In this document: piece after piece, positions 51,548 to 60,140 of the stretch
How positions within the stretch are numbered: the first letter of the stretch is position 1
Layout: every line of letters begins with the position of its first letter
NCBI RefSeq assembly: GCF_014643735.1
Contig: NZ_BMKA01000004.1
Span: forward strand, 186,001-250,000
Direction: 5' to 3'
Source: Neptunicoccus cionae
GTDB taxonomy: Bacteria > Pseudomonadota > Alphaproteobacteria > Rhodobacterales > Rhodobacteraceae
Length of the DNA stretch: 64,000 bases
Translations under genes and position numbers: made by a program
Notes under the pieces: model-generated
Seen by the model: only the letters and a program-made list of their open reading frames with translations
What the model was told of the DNA's origin: nothing
Databases searched by the model: none

Positions 51548-53032
51548 TCACGCCCAATCGCGGCAGACGTATTTCACATCTGTAAACGCCTCCAGCCCCA
51601 GCCGCGATCCTTCCCGACCCAGACCGGATTGCTTCACCCCGCCAAACGGGATCGGTGCGCCGGTGACTTTGGTGCGGTTCACCGCCACCATTCCGAATTG
51701 CAGCGCACGACTTGCACGGTAAATCCGGCGGGGGTCCTGACTGTGAACATAGGCAACCAGCCCGTATTCCGTGTCATTGGCCCGCGCGATTACCTCTTCC
51801 TCGGTGTCGAAAGGCGCGATTGCCGCAACGGGTCCGAAGGTTTCCTCGGTCATGATGCGCGCATCAGCAGGCACATCCGCAAGCACAGTCGGTTCAAAGA
51901 ACAGCAGCCCTTTTTCGTGGCGCTTGCCCCCGCACAGTAACCGTGCCCCTTTGTCGAGCGCATCGCGGATCTGTTCTTCCTGCTTTGCCACCGCGTTTTC
52001 ATTCATCAGCGGTCCGATGTCCGGATCGTCGATCCCTGCACCAACACGCAGTGCTTGGGTCGCTTTGGTGAACTCTGCGCAAAACGTGTCATAGCAGCCC
52101 TTCGCGATGAAAAACCGGTTTGCGCCCAGACAGTCCTGCCCCGAGGTGGCAAATTTTGCTTTGATCCCTTCCTCAACCGCGCGTTCCATGTCCGCATCGT
52201 CAAACATGATAAACGGTGCATGTCCGCCCAGTTCCAGCACCAGACGTTTGATCGTATCGGCCCCTTGCGAATAAAGCAGGCGCCCGATTTCAGTGGACCC
52301 CGTGAAGGAAACCGCCCGCACGCGGTTGTCGTTCATCCACGCGCCGACAATCTCGGCCGCGTCGCCTGTGACGACGTTAAACACGCCTTTGGGCAGTCCG
52401 GCCCGTTCGCCCAGTTCGGCAAGGGCCAGTGCGGAAAACGGTGTTTCGGCGGATGGATGGGCCACCACAGTGCAACCGGCAGCCAGCGCAGCGCCCGCTT
52501 TGCGCGTCAACATCGCAGACGGAAAATTCCACGGCGTCACCAAAGCAGCAACGCCAACAGGTTCACGCCAGACCTCTACCTCGGCATCGGGCAAATGAGA
52601 TGTGACACCTTCGATATTCGGGCGGCGGGCTTCTTCTGCGTAAAACTCGTAGAATGCGGCGGCATAATCGATCTCGCCACGGGATTCCGAAATCGGCTTG
52701 CCTTGCTCGGCTGTCATAATCTGCGCGAGGTCTTCTTTATGTTCGAGCATAAGTTCATACCAGCGGCGCAGAATATGGGACCGCTCTTGGGGCAGAAGTC
52801 CTGACCATTGCGCGAAAGTCGCTTGCGCAGCACTCACGGCTTCCCGCGCATCCTGCGCACCAAGTTTTGCAACCTGGCCGAGCGTTTGCCCGTTAGCTGG
52901 GTCCGTCACCGCAAAAACTTCGTTAGATACACCGGCCTGCCACGCGCCATCCACATAGGACAGTTCGCGCCAAAGGGCGGGGCAGTTCAGGTTTGAAAAT
53001 CCGGCGGGGGCGCAGGTTGTATGCTGTGTCAT
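51548..53032 (-). CDS. ssd: NAD(P)-dependent (aspartate/succinate) semialdehyde dehydrogenase of the ectoine locus
   Basis: 494 aa, aldehyde dehydrogenase superfamily, GabD-like. The Asn of the oxyanion hole is in VTPWNFPSAML near 165, the coenzyme motif is FTGSTEIGRLL near 245, general base Glu is in ELGGHAPF near 267, and nucleophile Cys is in GQDCLGANR near 301. In roseobacter ectoine clusters a gene of this type (ssd/doeC) stands beside asnC and oxidises aspartate semialdehyde to aspartate. Placement next to asnC-enuR-ueh supports that. The sulfonate genes on its other side allow an alternative as sulfoacetaldehyde or sulfolactaldehyde dehydrogenase. Confidence 0.88.
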   Translation of the reverse strand: MTQHTTCAPAGFSNLNCPALWRELSYVDGAWQAGVSNEVFAVTDPANGQTLGQVAKLGAQDAREAVSAAQATFAQWSGLLPQERSHILRRWYELMLEHKEDLAQIMTAEQGKPISESRGEIDYAAAFYEFYAEEARRPNIEGVTSHLPDAEVEVWREPVGVAALVTPWNFPSAMLTRKAGAALAAGCTVVAHPSAETPFSALALAELGERAGLPKGVFNVVTGDAAEIVGAWMNDNRVRAVSFTGSTEIGRLLYSQGADTIKRLVLELGGHAPFIMFDDADMERAVEEGIKAKFATSGQDCLGANRFFIAKGCYDTFCAEFTKATQALRVGAGIDDPDIGPLMNENAVAKQEEQIRDALDKGARLLCGGKRHEKGLLFFEPTVLADVPADARIMTEETFGPVAAIAPFDTEEEVIARANDTEYGLVAYVHSQDPRRIYRASRALQFGMVAVNRTKVTGAPIPFGGVKQSGLGREGSRLGLEAFTDVKYVCRDWA

Positions 53033-53164
53033 CGGGTCCGATCCTTCCTAAGAGGCCTGTTTCGCGCAGATTAGGGGAAAGGCGGGGGAGGGTGTTTCGG
53101 GATTTGCGGGCCAGTTCCGATGATTTATCGCCCAAAACCGATGTTCGGGCGGTGATTTTTCGGC

Positions 53165-53647
53165 TCAGGTGTCAAACAGAAGGTCGAAAGGCAACGGCGC
53201 GTTTTTCACCGCTTTGGTCACAATATAGGTGAAATATCGGGTAAGCCCTGCATCTTCTTCCAGCACCGTATCGATAAGCTGCTGGTAACTTTCAATATCG
53301 CGGCTAATCACCTGTAACAGATAGTCAAACCCACCACCCAAGGCCCAGCATCCGGTGATCTCGGGGTGGCTTTCTATGATGGCTTCAAAGGTCTGGAAGG
53401 CCTCGGCGTTATGGTTGGCCAGTTCTGCGAGAACGAAAACGGTCACATGTGGCGCGAGCTTTCGAAGTTCAACCTCTGCATGGTAGCCCTTGATAAGCCC
53501 CGAAGACTCCAGCCGTTGCAGCCGGTCCCAACAGGCCGTCGCGCTTAGATTGACCCGATCCGCGAGCGCGGTTTTAGAAATCCGCCCCTCTGCCGAAAGG
53601 GTCTTTAGAATGGCGATATCGCGTTTATCAAGTTTGGTGAAGCTCAT
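53165..53647 (-). CDS. asnC: Lrp/AsnC-family regulator of the ectoine locus
   Basis: 160 aa. N-terminal HTH (LDKRDIAILKTLSAEGRISKTALADRVNLSATACWDRLQRLE), then the RAM ligand domain (VFVLAELANHNAEAF, ITGCWALGGGFDYLLQVI). Similar proteins accompany ectoine-degradation genes (AsnC/DoeX) and respond to ectoine-derived diaminobutyrate metabolites. It is upstream of ssd on the same strand (132-bp gap) and divergent from enuR (65-bp gap). Confidence 0.88.
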   Translation of the reverse strand: MSFTKLDKRDIAILKTLSAEGRISKTALADRVNLSATACWDRLQRLESSGLIKGYHAEVELRKLAPHVTVFVLAELANHNAEAFQTFEAIIESHPEITGCWALGGGFDYLLQVISRDIESYQQLIDTVLEEDAGLTRYFTYIVTKAVKNAPLPFDLLFDT

Positions 53648-53712
53648 GTGTCAGTCATGGGCGTGACGGGAGGGCTTGTCAATTGTACTGATTACAGTGA
53701 GTATCCCGCATC

Positions 53713-55092
53713 ATGACAAATTGGCTTCCTGATCCCGAAACCATCACCCGTCCAGCGTATCGTTCGTTGGTGCAGGCCATCGAGCTTGCAATCCAGCACG
53801 GCGATCTGAAACCGGGGGACCAACTGCCGCCCCACCGAAAACTGGCCTTTGATCTGAAGCTGAGCGTGCAAACCGTCAGTCGGGCATATGATAAATTGAC
53901 CGAGGCGGGTAGGGTGGTTGGCGAAGTGGGGCGCGGCACCTTTGTTCGGGGGGCGCAGGACGATATTCCGGTTCCCTTCGTAAGCCGCAAAACCGCCGAT
54001 AGAGTGCTTGATATGTCGCTGATCAAACCGGTGCTGGACCAAACCCACGATATTGCGATGGAGAAGGTCCTGCGCAGCATGGCCCGATCTTTGCCGCAAG
54101 CGGTTCTGTCGGGGTTCCGTCCCGACGAACTGCAAGACGAAGAGCCGGAATCCGCGCGGCGCTGGCTGAAGCTTTGTGGTGTGGATACAGGCAGCTCCGG
54201 TGTCGTTGTCACCAACGGCAGCACCAGCGCGATGAGCATGGCGCTGATGACTGCGGCGCAGGCGGGCGACCTGATACTGACCGAAGATGTAGGGCATCAC
54301 ACCCTAAGGTCGCTGACGCGGTATTTGGGAATGCGACTGGAGGGGGTGCATGTGGACAGCGAAGGCATCTGCCCCGACGCGCTAGAGCGAAGATGCCTGC
54401 AAGAACCTGTAAAGGCGCTATATTTAATGCCGGGGGGAACCAACCCGCTGGGGTTTGTCATGTCCGCGCAACGCCGCGCCCGCATTGTCGATATTGCACG
54501 CCGCTTTGATATTCTGATTGTTGAGAACCACGCTTGGGGGCCATTGCTGCAAGGGCCGCCGCCGCTTGCAGCACTTGCACCGGAGCGGGTTTTGTTTTTC
54601 ACCAGCCTGACCAAATCTATCCTGCCAGGCTTGCGGGTTGGCTATCTGGTGGTGCCGGATCATCTGGCACGGGCCGCCGCAAACAGGCATCTGGTGATGA
54701 ACTGGATGGCGACCAATCTGATGACGGAAATCGCCTATCGCTGGATTATGGATGGGACAGCTGAAAACCTGTTGGAACGGCAGCGATCTGCGCTGTCCGA
54801 TCGCGCCAATGTGGTAGAAAACCTGTTTCGCGGGCTTGATTATACAATGGCGCCGAACGGGTTGCACGTTTGGCTGAATACGGACTGCATCGAACAGGAA
54901 CAACATCTTGTGGACACTGCCCGCCGGATGGGTGTCGCCGTTGCGGCAGGGGCCAGTTTCAGCATCGGCCCCCATGAGAATCATACAGGGATTCGTATCG
55001 CCCTCGGGGGGTTGAGTTTCCCTGATTTCTCCCAAGGTATCCGCATTATTGCCGGCATTATGGCCGATGAGCCTACCCTGAACGCGCGTTAA
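53713..55092 (+). CDS. enuR: MocR/GntR-type regulator of ectoine utilisation (EnuR-like)
   Basis: 459 aa. The GntR winged HTH spans about 14-80 (GDLKPGDQLPPHRKLAFDLKLSVQTVSRAYDKL). It is fused to a fold-type I aminotransferase-like effector domain (about 115-455) with NGSTSAMS, GGTNPLGF and the PLP-binding Lys301 in TSLTKSILPGLRVGYLV. This matches Lys302 of Ruegeria EnuR. EnuR is a repressor of ectoine import and catabolic genes that senses diaminobutyrate intermediates through PLP. It stands directly before uehABC. Repeats in the following gap are its likely operator. Confidence 0.92.
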   Translation: MTNWLPDPETITRPAYRSLVQAIELAIQHGDLKPGDQLPPHRKLAFDLKLSVQTVSRAYDKLTEAGRVVGEVGRGTFVRGAQDDIPVPFVSRKTADRVLDMSLIKPVLDQTHDIAMEKVLRSMARSLPQAVLSGFRPDELQDEEPESARRWLKLCGVDTGSSGVVVTNGSTSAMSMALMTAAQAGDLILTEDVGHHTLRSLTRYLGMRLEGVHVDSEGICPDALERRCLQEPVKALYLMPGGTNPLGFVMSAQRRARIVDIARRFDILIVENHAWGPLLQGPPPLAALAPERVLFFTSLTKSILPGLRVGYLVVPDHLARAAANRHLVMNWMATNLMTEIAYRWIMDGTAENLLERQRSALSDRANVVENLFRGLDYTMAPNGLHVWLNTDCIEQEQHLVDTARRMGVAVAAGASFSIGPHENHTGIRIALGGLSFPDFSQGIRIIAGIMADEPTLNAR

Positions 55093-55113
55093 AGCCGCTC
55101 GCGCTTGGGTGGA

Positions 55114-55182
55114 ATTGTCATGGTTCAATACTGGCATTGACATGATTGTCATGGTTCGAAATGGTTAATTAATCATGACAAT
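55114..55182. promoter_or_regulatory. Repeat cluster before uehA, candidate EnuR operator and promoter
   Basis: ATTGTCATGGTTC occurs twice as an exact direct repeat (55114-55126 and 55145-55157, 31 bp apart). CATGACAAT at 55174-55182 is an inverted copy of its first nine bases. TGACA-N4-TGTCA (55138-55151) forms an inverted repeat across the second copy. TTGACA at 55137-55142 can serve as a -35. The cluster fills the 141-bp gap between enuR and uehA. Confidence 0.65.
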
Positions 55183-55233
55183 TTGTGCAGCACGGTCTTC
55201 GGGTCGTGTCTGTGCGCGTTTAAGGAGGACTGT

Positions 55234-56253
55234 ATGTCTCTATTTAAAAATCTTCTCGCGGGGGGCATTGTGGCCTCTGTTGCATCCATCACTGCTATGG
55301 GCACCGCGAATGCCGACACGTGGCGCTATGCGTTTGAGGAAGCCATGGACGAGGTTCAGGGCAAATATGCGCAGAAATTCAAGGAGGTGATCGAAGCCAA
55401 TTCCGATCACGAGATCCAGTTGTTCCCATATGGCACACTTGGTGAAAGTGCTGACATCATGGAGCAGGCGCAGGCTGGCATCCTTCAGTTTGTCGACCAG
55501 TCTCCGGGTTTCACCGGCGCACTGATCCCTGAAGCGCAAGTCTTCTTCGTGCCGTATCTGTTACCTGACAATGAAGAAGAACTGTTCGAATTCTTCCGGA
55601 CCTCCAAAGCCGTGAACGAGATGTTCCCGAAGCTTTATGCCGAGCAAGGTCTGGAACTGCTGACCATGTTCCCCGAGGGCGAAGTGGGTATTACGACGCA
55701 AGAACCGATCAGCTCTCCGGAAGATTTCGATCAGGTCAAAGTGCGCGTGATGACGAATCCGCTGCTGGTAGAAAGCTACAAAGCCTTTGGCGCTACGCCG
55801 ACACCACTGCCGTGGGGCGAGGTGTATGGCGCTTTGCAAACGGGCATCATTCAGGGGCAGGAAAACCCGACGTTCTACATCCTGTCCAACAAACTGTATG
55901 AGGTGAGCGAGCATCTGACCTACATCGGTCACAACAACTTCACCACGGCTGTGATGGCCAATCAGGACTTCTATCAGGGTCTGTCTGATGCGGATAAAGA
56001 GGTTGTGCAGAAAGCTACCGATGAAGCTTTCGAGTATATTCTTGAGTACCAGAAGGGCCAGACCCAAGCCTCTATTGACGGGATCAAGGAGGCCAAGCCG
56101 GATTACACCATCACCGTGCTGGAAGACGAAAAGCGTCAGCCTTTCCGTGATGCGGCTGCGCAGGTCGAAGAAGCTTTCATCGAAATGACAGGTGACAGCG
56201 GCAAAGGCCTGCTGGAGCAGTTCAAGGCCGATCTGGAAGCCGTTAAGAAATAG
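55234..56253 (+). CDS. uehA: TRAP transporter binding protein for ectoine/hydroxyectoine (UehA)
   Basis: 339 aa with Sec signal ending TAMGTANA. The ATG at 55234 has AAGGAGGA upstream. DctP fold: YGTLGESADIMEQAQAGILQFVDQ, VRVMTNPLLVESYKAFGATPTPLPWGEVYGALQTG, with Arg in KVRVMTN near 165 as ligand-gripping residue. Aromatic residues around WGEVYGAL fit a cage for a zwitterionic ligand, as in UehA/TeaA. Assignment to ectoine is from the enuR-ueh-usp-eutD order. Confidence 0.9.
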   Translation: MSLFKNLLAGGIVASVASITAMGTANADTWRYAFEEAMDEVQGKYAQKFKEVIEANSDHEIQLFPYGTLGESADIMEQAQAGILQFVDQSPGFTGALIPEAQVFFVPYLLPDNEEELFEFFRTSKAVNEMFPKLYAEQGLELLTMFPEGEVGITTQEPISSPEDFDQVKVRVMTNPLLVESYKAFGATPTPLPWGEVYGALQTGIIQGQENPTFYILSNKLYEVSEHLTYIGHNNFTTAVMANQDFYQGLSDADKEVVQKATDEAFEYILEYQKGQTQASIDGIKEAKPDYTITVLEDEKRQPFRDAAAQVEEAFIEMTGDSGKGLLEQFKADLEAVKK

Positions 56254-56270
56254 ACCTTAATTACGCTTTC

Positions 56271-56308
56271 ACGGTTCCCCGATTATGGTTGGGGGACCGT
56301 TCTGTTTT
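56271..56308 (+). terminator. Hairpin with T-run between uehA and uehB (partial terminator or mRNA stabiliser)
   Basis: ACGGTTCCCC (56271-56280) pairs with GGGGGACCGT (56291-56300) over ten pairs with one G-T, loop of ten bases, followed by TCTGTTTT. It lies 17 bases after the uehA stop and before uehB in the same operon. This is the usual place for a structure that keeps binding-protein mRNA above permease mRNA. Confidence 0.7.
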
Positions 56309-56343
56309 CCGAACTTAAGTTATTCATACGAAGGATTCCAAAG

Positions 56344-56973
56344 GTGACAGACGCAAACCACGGGTCGCAGGAACAATCGAACACCGATACCACCGGACTC
56401 GATGATGCGCCCCTTACGGCCTATGAATCCAGCTTGCCGGGCTTTCTTGGAACCATCGACAACGGGATCAGCCGGATTGAATCCCTGATGCTCGCCGCTG
56501 GGGTTCTGCTGATGGCAGCGAACACGATGTCCAACGTGGTGGGGCGGTTTGTGTTTCAAAGTTCGATCTTCTTCTCAGAAGAGCTTAATCGTATTCTGAT
56601 TATCCTGATTACATTTGCCGGAATTTCCTATGCTGCACGGCACGGGCGGCACATTCGTATGTCAGCCATTTTCGACGCCATGCCGCCGAAATTGCGCAAG
56701 GTGATGATGATCGTGATCTCTCTGGTGACGGCCGTGTTTATGTTCGGTCTGGCGTGGTACGCGCTGCAATATCTGATGACGCAGGCCGGTCGGGGGCGGG
56801 TGTTGCCCGCGCTGCAAATACCGGTCTGGATGCCGCTGGTCTGGGTGCCCATCGGCTTTTTCATGACAGGGCTGCAATACTTTCTAACGGCTGTGAAAAA
56901 CATGATTGAGAAGGACATCTATCTGTCCACCAACGTGCTGGAAGGCTACGACGACAACGAGCAGGAGATCTGA
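56344..56973 (+). CDS. uehB: TRAP transporter small membrane subunit (UehB)
   Basis: 209 aa, GTG start at 56344 with GAAGGA upstream. The first 40 residues are hydrophilic and acidic. Four hydrophobic helices follow, with the DctQ pattern [33 protein letters not shown]. It lies three bases before uehC. Partner of UehC in sodium-driven uptake of ectoines. Confidence 0.9.
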   Translation: MTDANHGSQEQSNTDTTGLDDAPLTAYESSLPGFLGTIDNGISRIESLMLAAGVLLMAANTMSNVVGRFVFQSSIFFSEELNRILIILITFAGISYAARHGRHIRMSAIFDAMPPKLRKVMMIVISLVTAVFMFGLAWYALQYLMTQAGRGRVLPALQIPVWMPLVWVPIGFFMTGLQYFLTAVKNMIEKDIYLSTNVLEGYDDNEQEI

Positions 56974-56976
56974 TCC

Positions 56977-58263
56977 ATGGCGTTAACCATCTTTTCCATC
57001 ATGATCGTTCTGCTGTTATTGGGCTTCCCAATGATGATCCCTTTGATCGTCGGCGCTTTCGTCGGGTTTTTCATGCTGTTTAACGGCTTCGACCAAATGG
57101 AAACCATGATCCAACAGATGATGGCGGGGATACGCCCTGCCTCTCTGATTGCGGTGCCGATGTTCATTTTCGCCGCTGACATCATGACGCGGGGCCAGTC
57201 TGCAGGCCGGTTGATTGATATGGTGATGTCCTTTGTGGGGCATATGAAGGGTGGCCTTGCGGTATCAACGGCGGCGGCTTGTACCATGTTTGGCGCGGTG
57301 TCCGGTTCGACCCAAGCCACTGTGGTGGCGATTGGGTCCCCGTTGCGACCGCGCATGTTGAAGGCGGGGTATAAGGACAGCTTTATTCTGGCGCTGATCG
57401 TGAATTCTTCGGATATTGCCTTCCTGATCCCGCCGTCCATCGGGATGATCATTTACGGCGTTGTTTCGAACACCTCGATTGCGGAACTGTTCATTGCGGG
57501 GATCGGTCCGGGGTTGTTGATCCTGCTGCTTTTCTCAATCTATTCCGTGATTTACGCGATCCGCCATAACGTACCAACGGAGGAGAAAACCACTTGGGGC
57601 CAGCGGGCGCGGGCTGTTCAAAAGGCGCTTTGGCCGCTCGGGTTTCCCGCGATTATTATCGGCGGGATTTACGGTGGGATATTCTCCCCGACGGAGGCTG
57701 CCGCCGCCTGTGTGCTCTATGCCTTGCTGCTTGAAACTGTCGTCTTCCGCTCGTTGAATTGGCACGGCGTTTATGAAACTGCCAAATCCACCGGACTCAT
57801 CACGGCAGTTGTGTTCATCCTTGTGGGGGCTGGCGCTGCGTTTTCTTGGGTGATTTCGTTCGCGCAAATTCCACAGACCATTCTGGGGTCTATCGGCATT
57901 GATGAAATGGGGTCCATCGGCGTTCTGTTCGTGATCTCTATCGCCTTTTTCATCGGCTGTATGTTCGTCGACCCGATTGTGGTTATCCTCGTTCTGGTGC
58001 CGATCTTCGCGCCGGTGGTTAAATCTGTCGGGCTAGATCCCGTTCTTGTGGGGACAGTGATCACGCTGCAGGTGGCGATCGGCTCGGCCACGCCGCCGTT
58101 CGGGTGCGATATTTTCACGGCCATAGCGGTGTTCAAACGCCCCTACATAGAGGTCGTGCGCGGCACACCGCCGTTCATCCTGATGCTGCTGAGCGTATCT
58201 GTCGCCCTGATCTTTTTCCCACAAATCGCGCTGTTCCTGCGTGATCTGGCATTCGCAAAATAG
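56977..58263 (+). CDS. uehC: TRAP transporter large membrane subunit (UehC)
   Basis: 428 aa with about 12 hydrophobic helices. DctM family stretches: FGAVSGSTQATVVAIGSPLRPRML, IAFLIPPSIGMIIYGVVSNTSIAELFIAG and FIGCMFVDPIVVILVLVPIFAPVV. It lies directly downstream of uehB and 17 bp before usp. Confidence 0.94.
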   Translation: MALTIFSIMIVLLLLGFPMMIPLIVGAFVGFFMLFNGFDQMETMIQQMMAGIRPASLIAVPMFIFAADIMTRGQSAGRLIDMVMSFVGHMKGGLAVSTAAACTMFGAVSGSTQATVVAIGSPLRPRMLKAGYKDSFILALIVNSSDIAFLIPPSIGMIIYGVVSNTSIAELFIAGIGPGLLILLLFSIYSVIYAIRHNVPTEEKTTWGQRARAVQKALWPLGFPAIIIGGIYGGIFSPTEAAAACVLYALLLETVVFRSLNWHGVYETAKSTGLITAVVFILVGAGAAFSWVISFAQIPQTILGSIGIDEMGSIGVLFVISIAFFIGCMFVDPIVVILVLVPIFAPVVKSVGLDPVLVGTVITLQVAIGSATPPFGCDIFTAIAVFKRPYIEVVRGTPPFILMLLSVSVALIFFPQIALFLRDLAFAK

Positions 58264-58280
58264 ACCGGAGGAGGAAGCCT

Positions 58281-58721
58281 ATGTTCACCCACATCCTTGC
58301 GCCTTACGACGGGTCGGTTACGGCCAACCGCGCGCTGCACAAGGCGGCGGAAATGGCGTTGCTGACCGGTGCAAAGGTGACGCTGCTGACGGTGTATCGC
58401 CACCACTCTATGCTGGAGGCGTCGCTTTCGATGGTACGGGTCAGTGATCCGGGCAATCTGGACGATGCGATGAAGGAACATGCAACCGAGATTATTAACC
58501 ACGGCAAAGCGGTGATGGCAGAGGCGGGCGTGACCAACCTGCGGGCCTTTGTCCGCTCTGGCAGGCCGGCGCGGGCGATCACCGAATTTGCCCAAAAACA
58601 CGAAGCTGATCTGATCGTGTTAAGCAGTCGCGGGCTTGGATCTTCAGGGGACAGTTATCTGCTTGGAAGTGTCTCTCACAAGGTGATCGGTTTGGCGAAA
58701 ATGCCGGTGCTTGTAATCTAA
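58281..58721 (+). CDS. usp: Universal stress protein of the TRAP operon (TeaD-like)
   Basis: 146 aa, UspA fold. ILAPYDGSVTANRAL lies at the N-terminus; the ATP-binding pattern is SSRGLGSSGDSYLLGSVSHKV near 115-137. A GGAGGAGGAAG leader precedes the ATG. Usp genes behind ectoine TRAP systems (TeaD in Halomonas) bind ATP and modulate transport activity. Last gene of the ueh transcript; a hairpin follows the stop. Confidence 0.9.
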   Translation: MFTHILAPYDGSVTANRALHKAAEMALLTGAKVTLLTVYRHHSMLEASLSMVRVSDPGNLDDAMKEHATEIINHGKAVMAEAGVTNLRAFVRSGRPARAITEFAQKHEADLIVLSSRGLGSSGDSYLLGSVSHKVIGLAKMPVLVI

Positions 58722-58727
58722 GTGTCG

Positions 58728-58773
58728 CTTTAAACCGCAATCACCCATTAATTGCGTTAAAGTCTTTCTTATC
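58728..58773 (+). terminator. Terminator after usp
   Basis: CTTTAA (58728-58733) and CGCAAT (58736-58741) pair with ATTGCG (58751-58756) and TTAAAG (58757-58762), leaving a two-base bulge and a nine-base loop. TCTTTCTTATC follows. It separates the ueh-usp transcript from eutD. The TTGACA at 58775-58780 just after it may start a separate eutD promoter. Confidence 0.65.
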
Positions 58774-58884
58774 ATTGACATCAACGCCAAAGGTGATGCC
58801 AATGATTGCATCCTGTCCGGTTGTTTATTTATCTGACGCTCCGGTCTGGAAACACTCTGACATTCGCATTACCGGAGACGTGCC

Positions 58885-60066
58885 ATGACGACTTTTCAGG
58901 CAAATTTTACCACCGCAGAATACCTGCGTCGGATCGACAAAACCCGCAAGGCTATGGCGGCCAAAGGGCTGGATGCGATCATTGTAAGCGACCCTTCCAA
59001 CATCTCTTGGTTGTCGGGTTATGACGGATGGTCCTTTTACACCTATCAAGCCGTAATTCTGACCCATGAGGGTGAACCTGTCTGGTGGGGTCGCGGAATG
59101 GATGCCCTTGGCGCGCGCCGGACCGTGTTCATGGAAGACGACTGCATCCGCGGTTATGACGATATCTATGTTCAGAACCCCGAAAAGCACCCGATGGAGG
59201 ATCTGTCTGGCCTGTTAAGGGAGAAGGGTCTGGAAAAGGCGCGGCTTGGCGTTGAGATGGACAATTACTATTACGCTGCTGCTGCCCATGCGACCCTTGT
59301 TCGCGAACTGCCCGAGGCGACACTTCAGGATGCGACCGGCCTTGTGAACTGGCAACGCGCTGTGAAATCCGAACGCGAGATCGAATATATGCAGCGCGCC
59401 GGTCGGATCGTTGAGGTAATGCACGAGCATATTCTTGAGGTGGCCGAACCGGGCATGCGCAAGAACGATCTGGTTGCCGAAATCTATGCCGCTGGTATTC
59501 GCGGGGCGGACGGTTTCTGGGGCGATTACCCTGCGATTGTGCCCATGGCACCTTCCGGCATGGACGCCACCGCACCGCATCTAACATGGGACGATCGCCC
59601 GATGGAAACAGGCGAGGCGACTTTCTTTGAAATCGCAGGGGCGCACCGGCGCTATCAGTGTCCACAGTCGCGCACATTGTTCTTCGGCGAAGTGCCGCAG
59701 AAATACCGCGATGCAGAATCCGCAGTGCTCGACGCGATCGACGCGGGGCTGGAGCAGGCCAAACCGGGCAATCGCGCAGAAGATATTGCAAATGCGTTCA
59801 ATGCTACGCTGAACAAGGCAGGATTTGAGAAAGACTCCCGCTGCGGTTATGCCATCGGCATCAGCTATCCACCCGATTGGGGCGAGCGGACGATCTCTTT
59901 CCGGCGCGGCGACCAAACGGTGCTGGAACCGGATATGACGTTCCATTTCATGCCAGCGCTGTGGCTGGATGATGGCGGTCTGGAAATAACCGAGCCGATC
60001 AGGATCACAGAGACCGGCCATGAGTGTTTCTGCAACACGCCGCGAAAGCTGTTTGTGAAAGACTGA
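58885..60066 (+). CDS. eutD: Ectoine hydrolase (EutD/DoeA, M24 fold)
   Basis: 393 aa. Creatinase-type N-terminal domain about 1-150 (LDAIIVSDPSNISWLSGYDGWSFYTYQ) and M24 pita-bread domain about 165-385. The metal ligands of M24 peptidases are not conserved (FFEIAGAHRRYQCPQSRT in place of the Asp pair; YAIGISYPPDWG in place of the His motif). This fits EutD/DoeA, which open the ectoine ring to N-acetyl-diaminobutyrate without metal. It has a 163-bp upstream gap and follows usp as in roseobacter ectoine clusters. The usual partner deacetylase EutE/DoeB does not follow. Confidence 0.88.
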   Translation: MTTFQANFTTAEYLRRIDKTRKAMAAKGLDAIIVSDPSNISWLSGYDGWSFYTYQAVILTHEGEPVWWGRGMDALGARRTVFMEDDCIRGYDDIYVQNPEKHPMEDLSGLLREKGLEKARLGVEMDNYYYAAAAHATLVRELPEATLQDATGLVNWQRAVKSEREIEYMQRAGRIVEVMHEHILEVAEPGMRKNDLVAEIYAAGIRGADGFWGDYPAIVPMAPSGMDATAPHLTWDDRPMETGEATFFEIAGAHRRYQCPQSRTLFFGEVPQKYRDAESAVLDAIDAGLEQAKPGNRAEDIANAFNATLNKAGFEKDSRCGYAIGISYPPDWGERTISFRRGDQTVLEPDMTFHFMPALWLDDGGLEITEPIRITETGHECFCNTPRKLFVKD

Positions 60067-60085
60067 TACCGTCTATGAAAAGCGC

Positions 60086-60119
60086 GGCGGTTTGATGGAT
60101 TTCGATATCCTGAACCGCC
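60086..60119 (+). terminator. Hairpin after eutD
   Basis: GGCGGTT (60086-60092) pairs with AACCGCC (60113-60119), with an inner GGAT/ATCC stem. It begins 19 bases after the eutD stop. No T-run follows, so it may be a rho-assisted terminator or an mRNA end structure. Confidence 0.4.
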
Positions 60120-60140
60120 GTATGCTGATAGCCTGATCGC

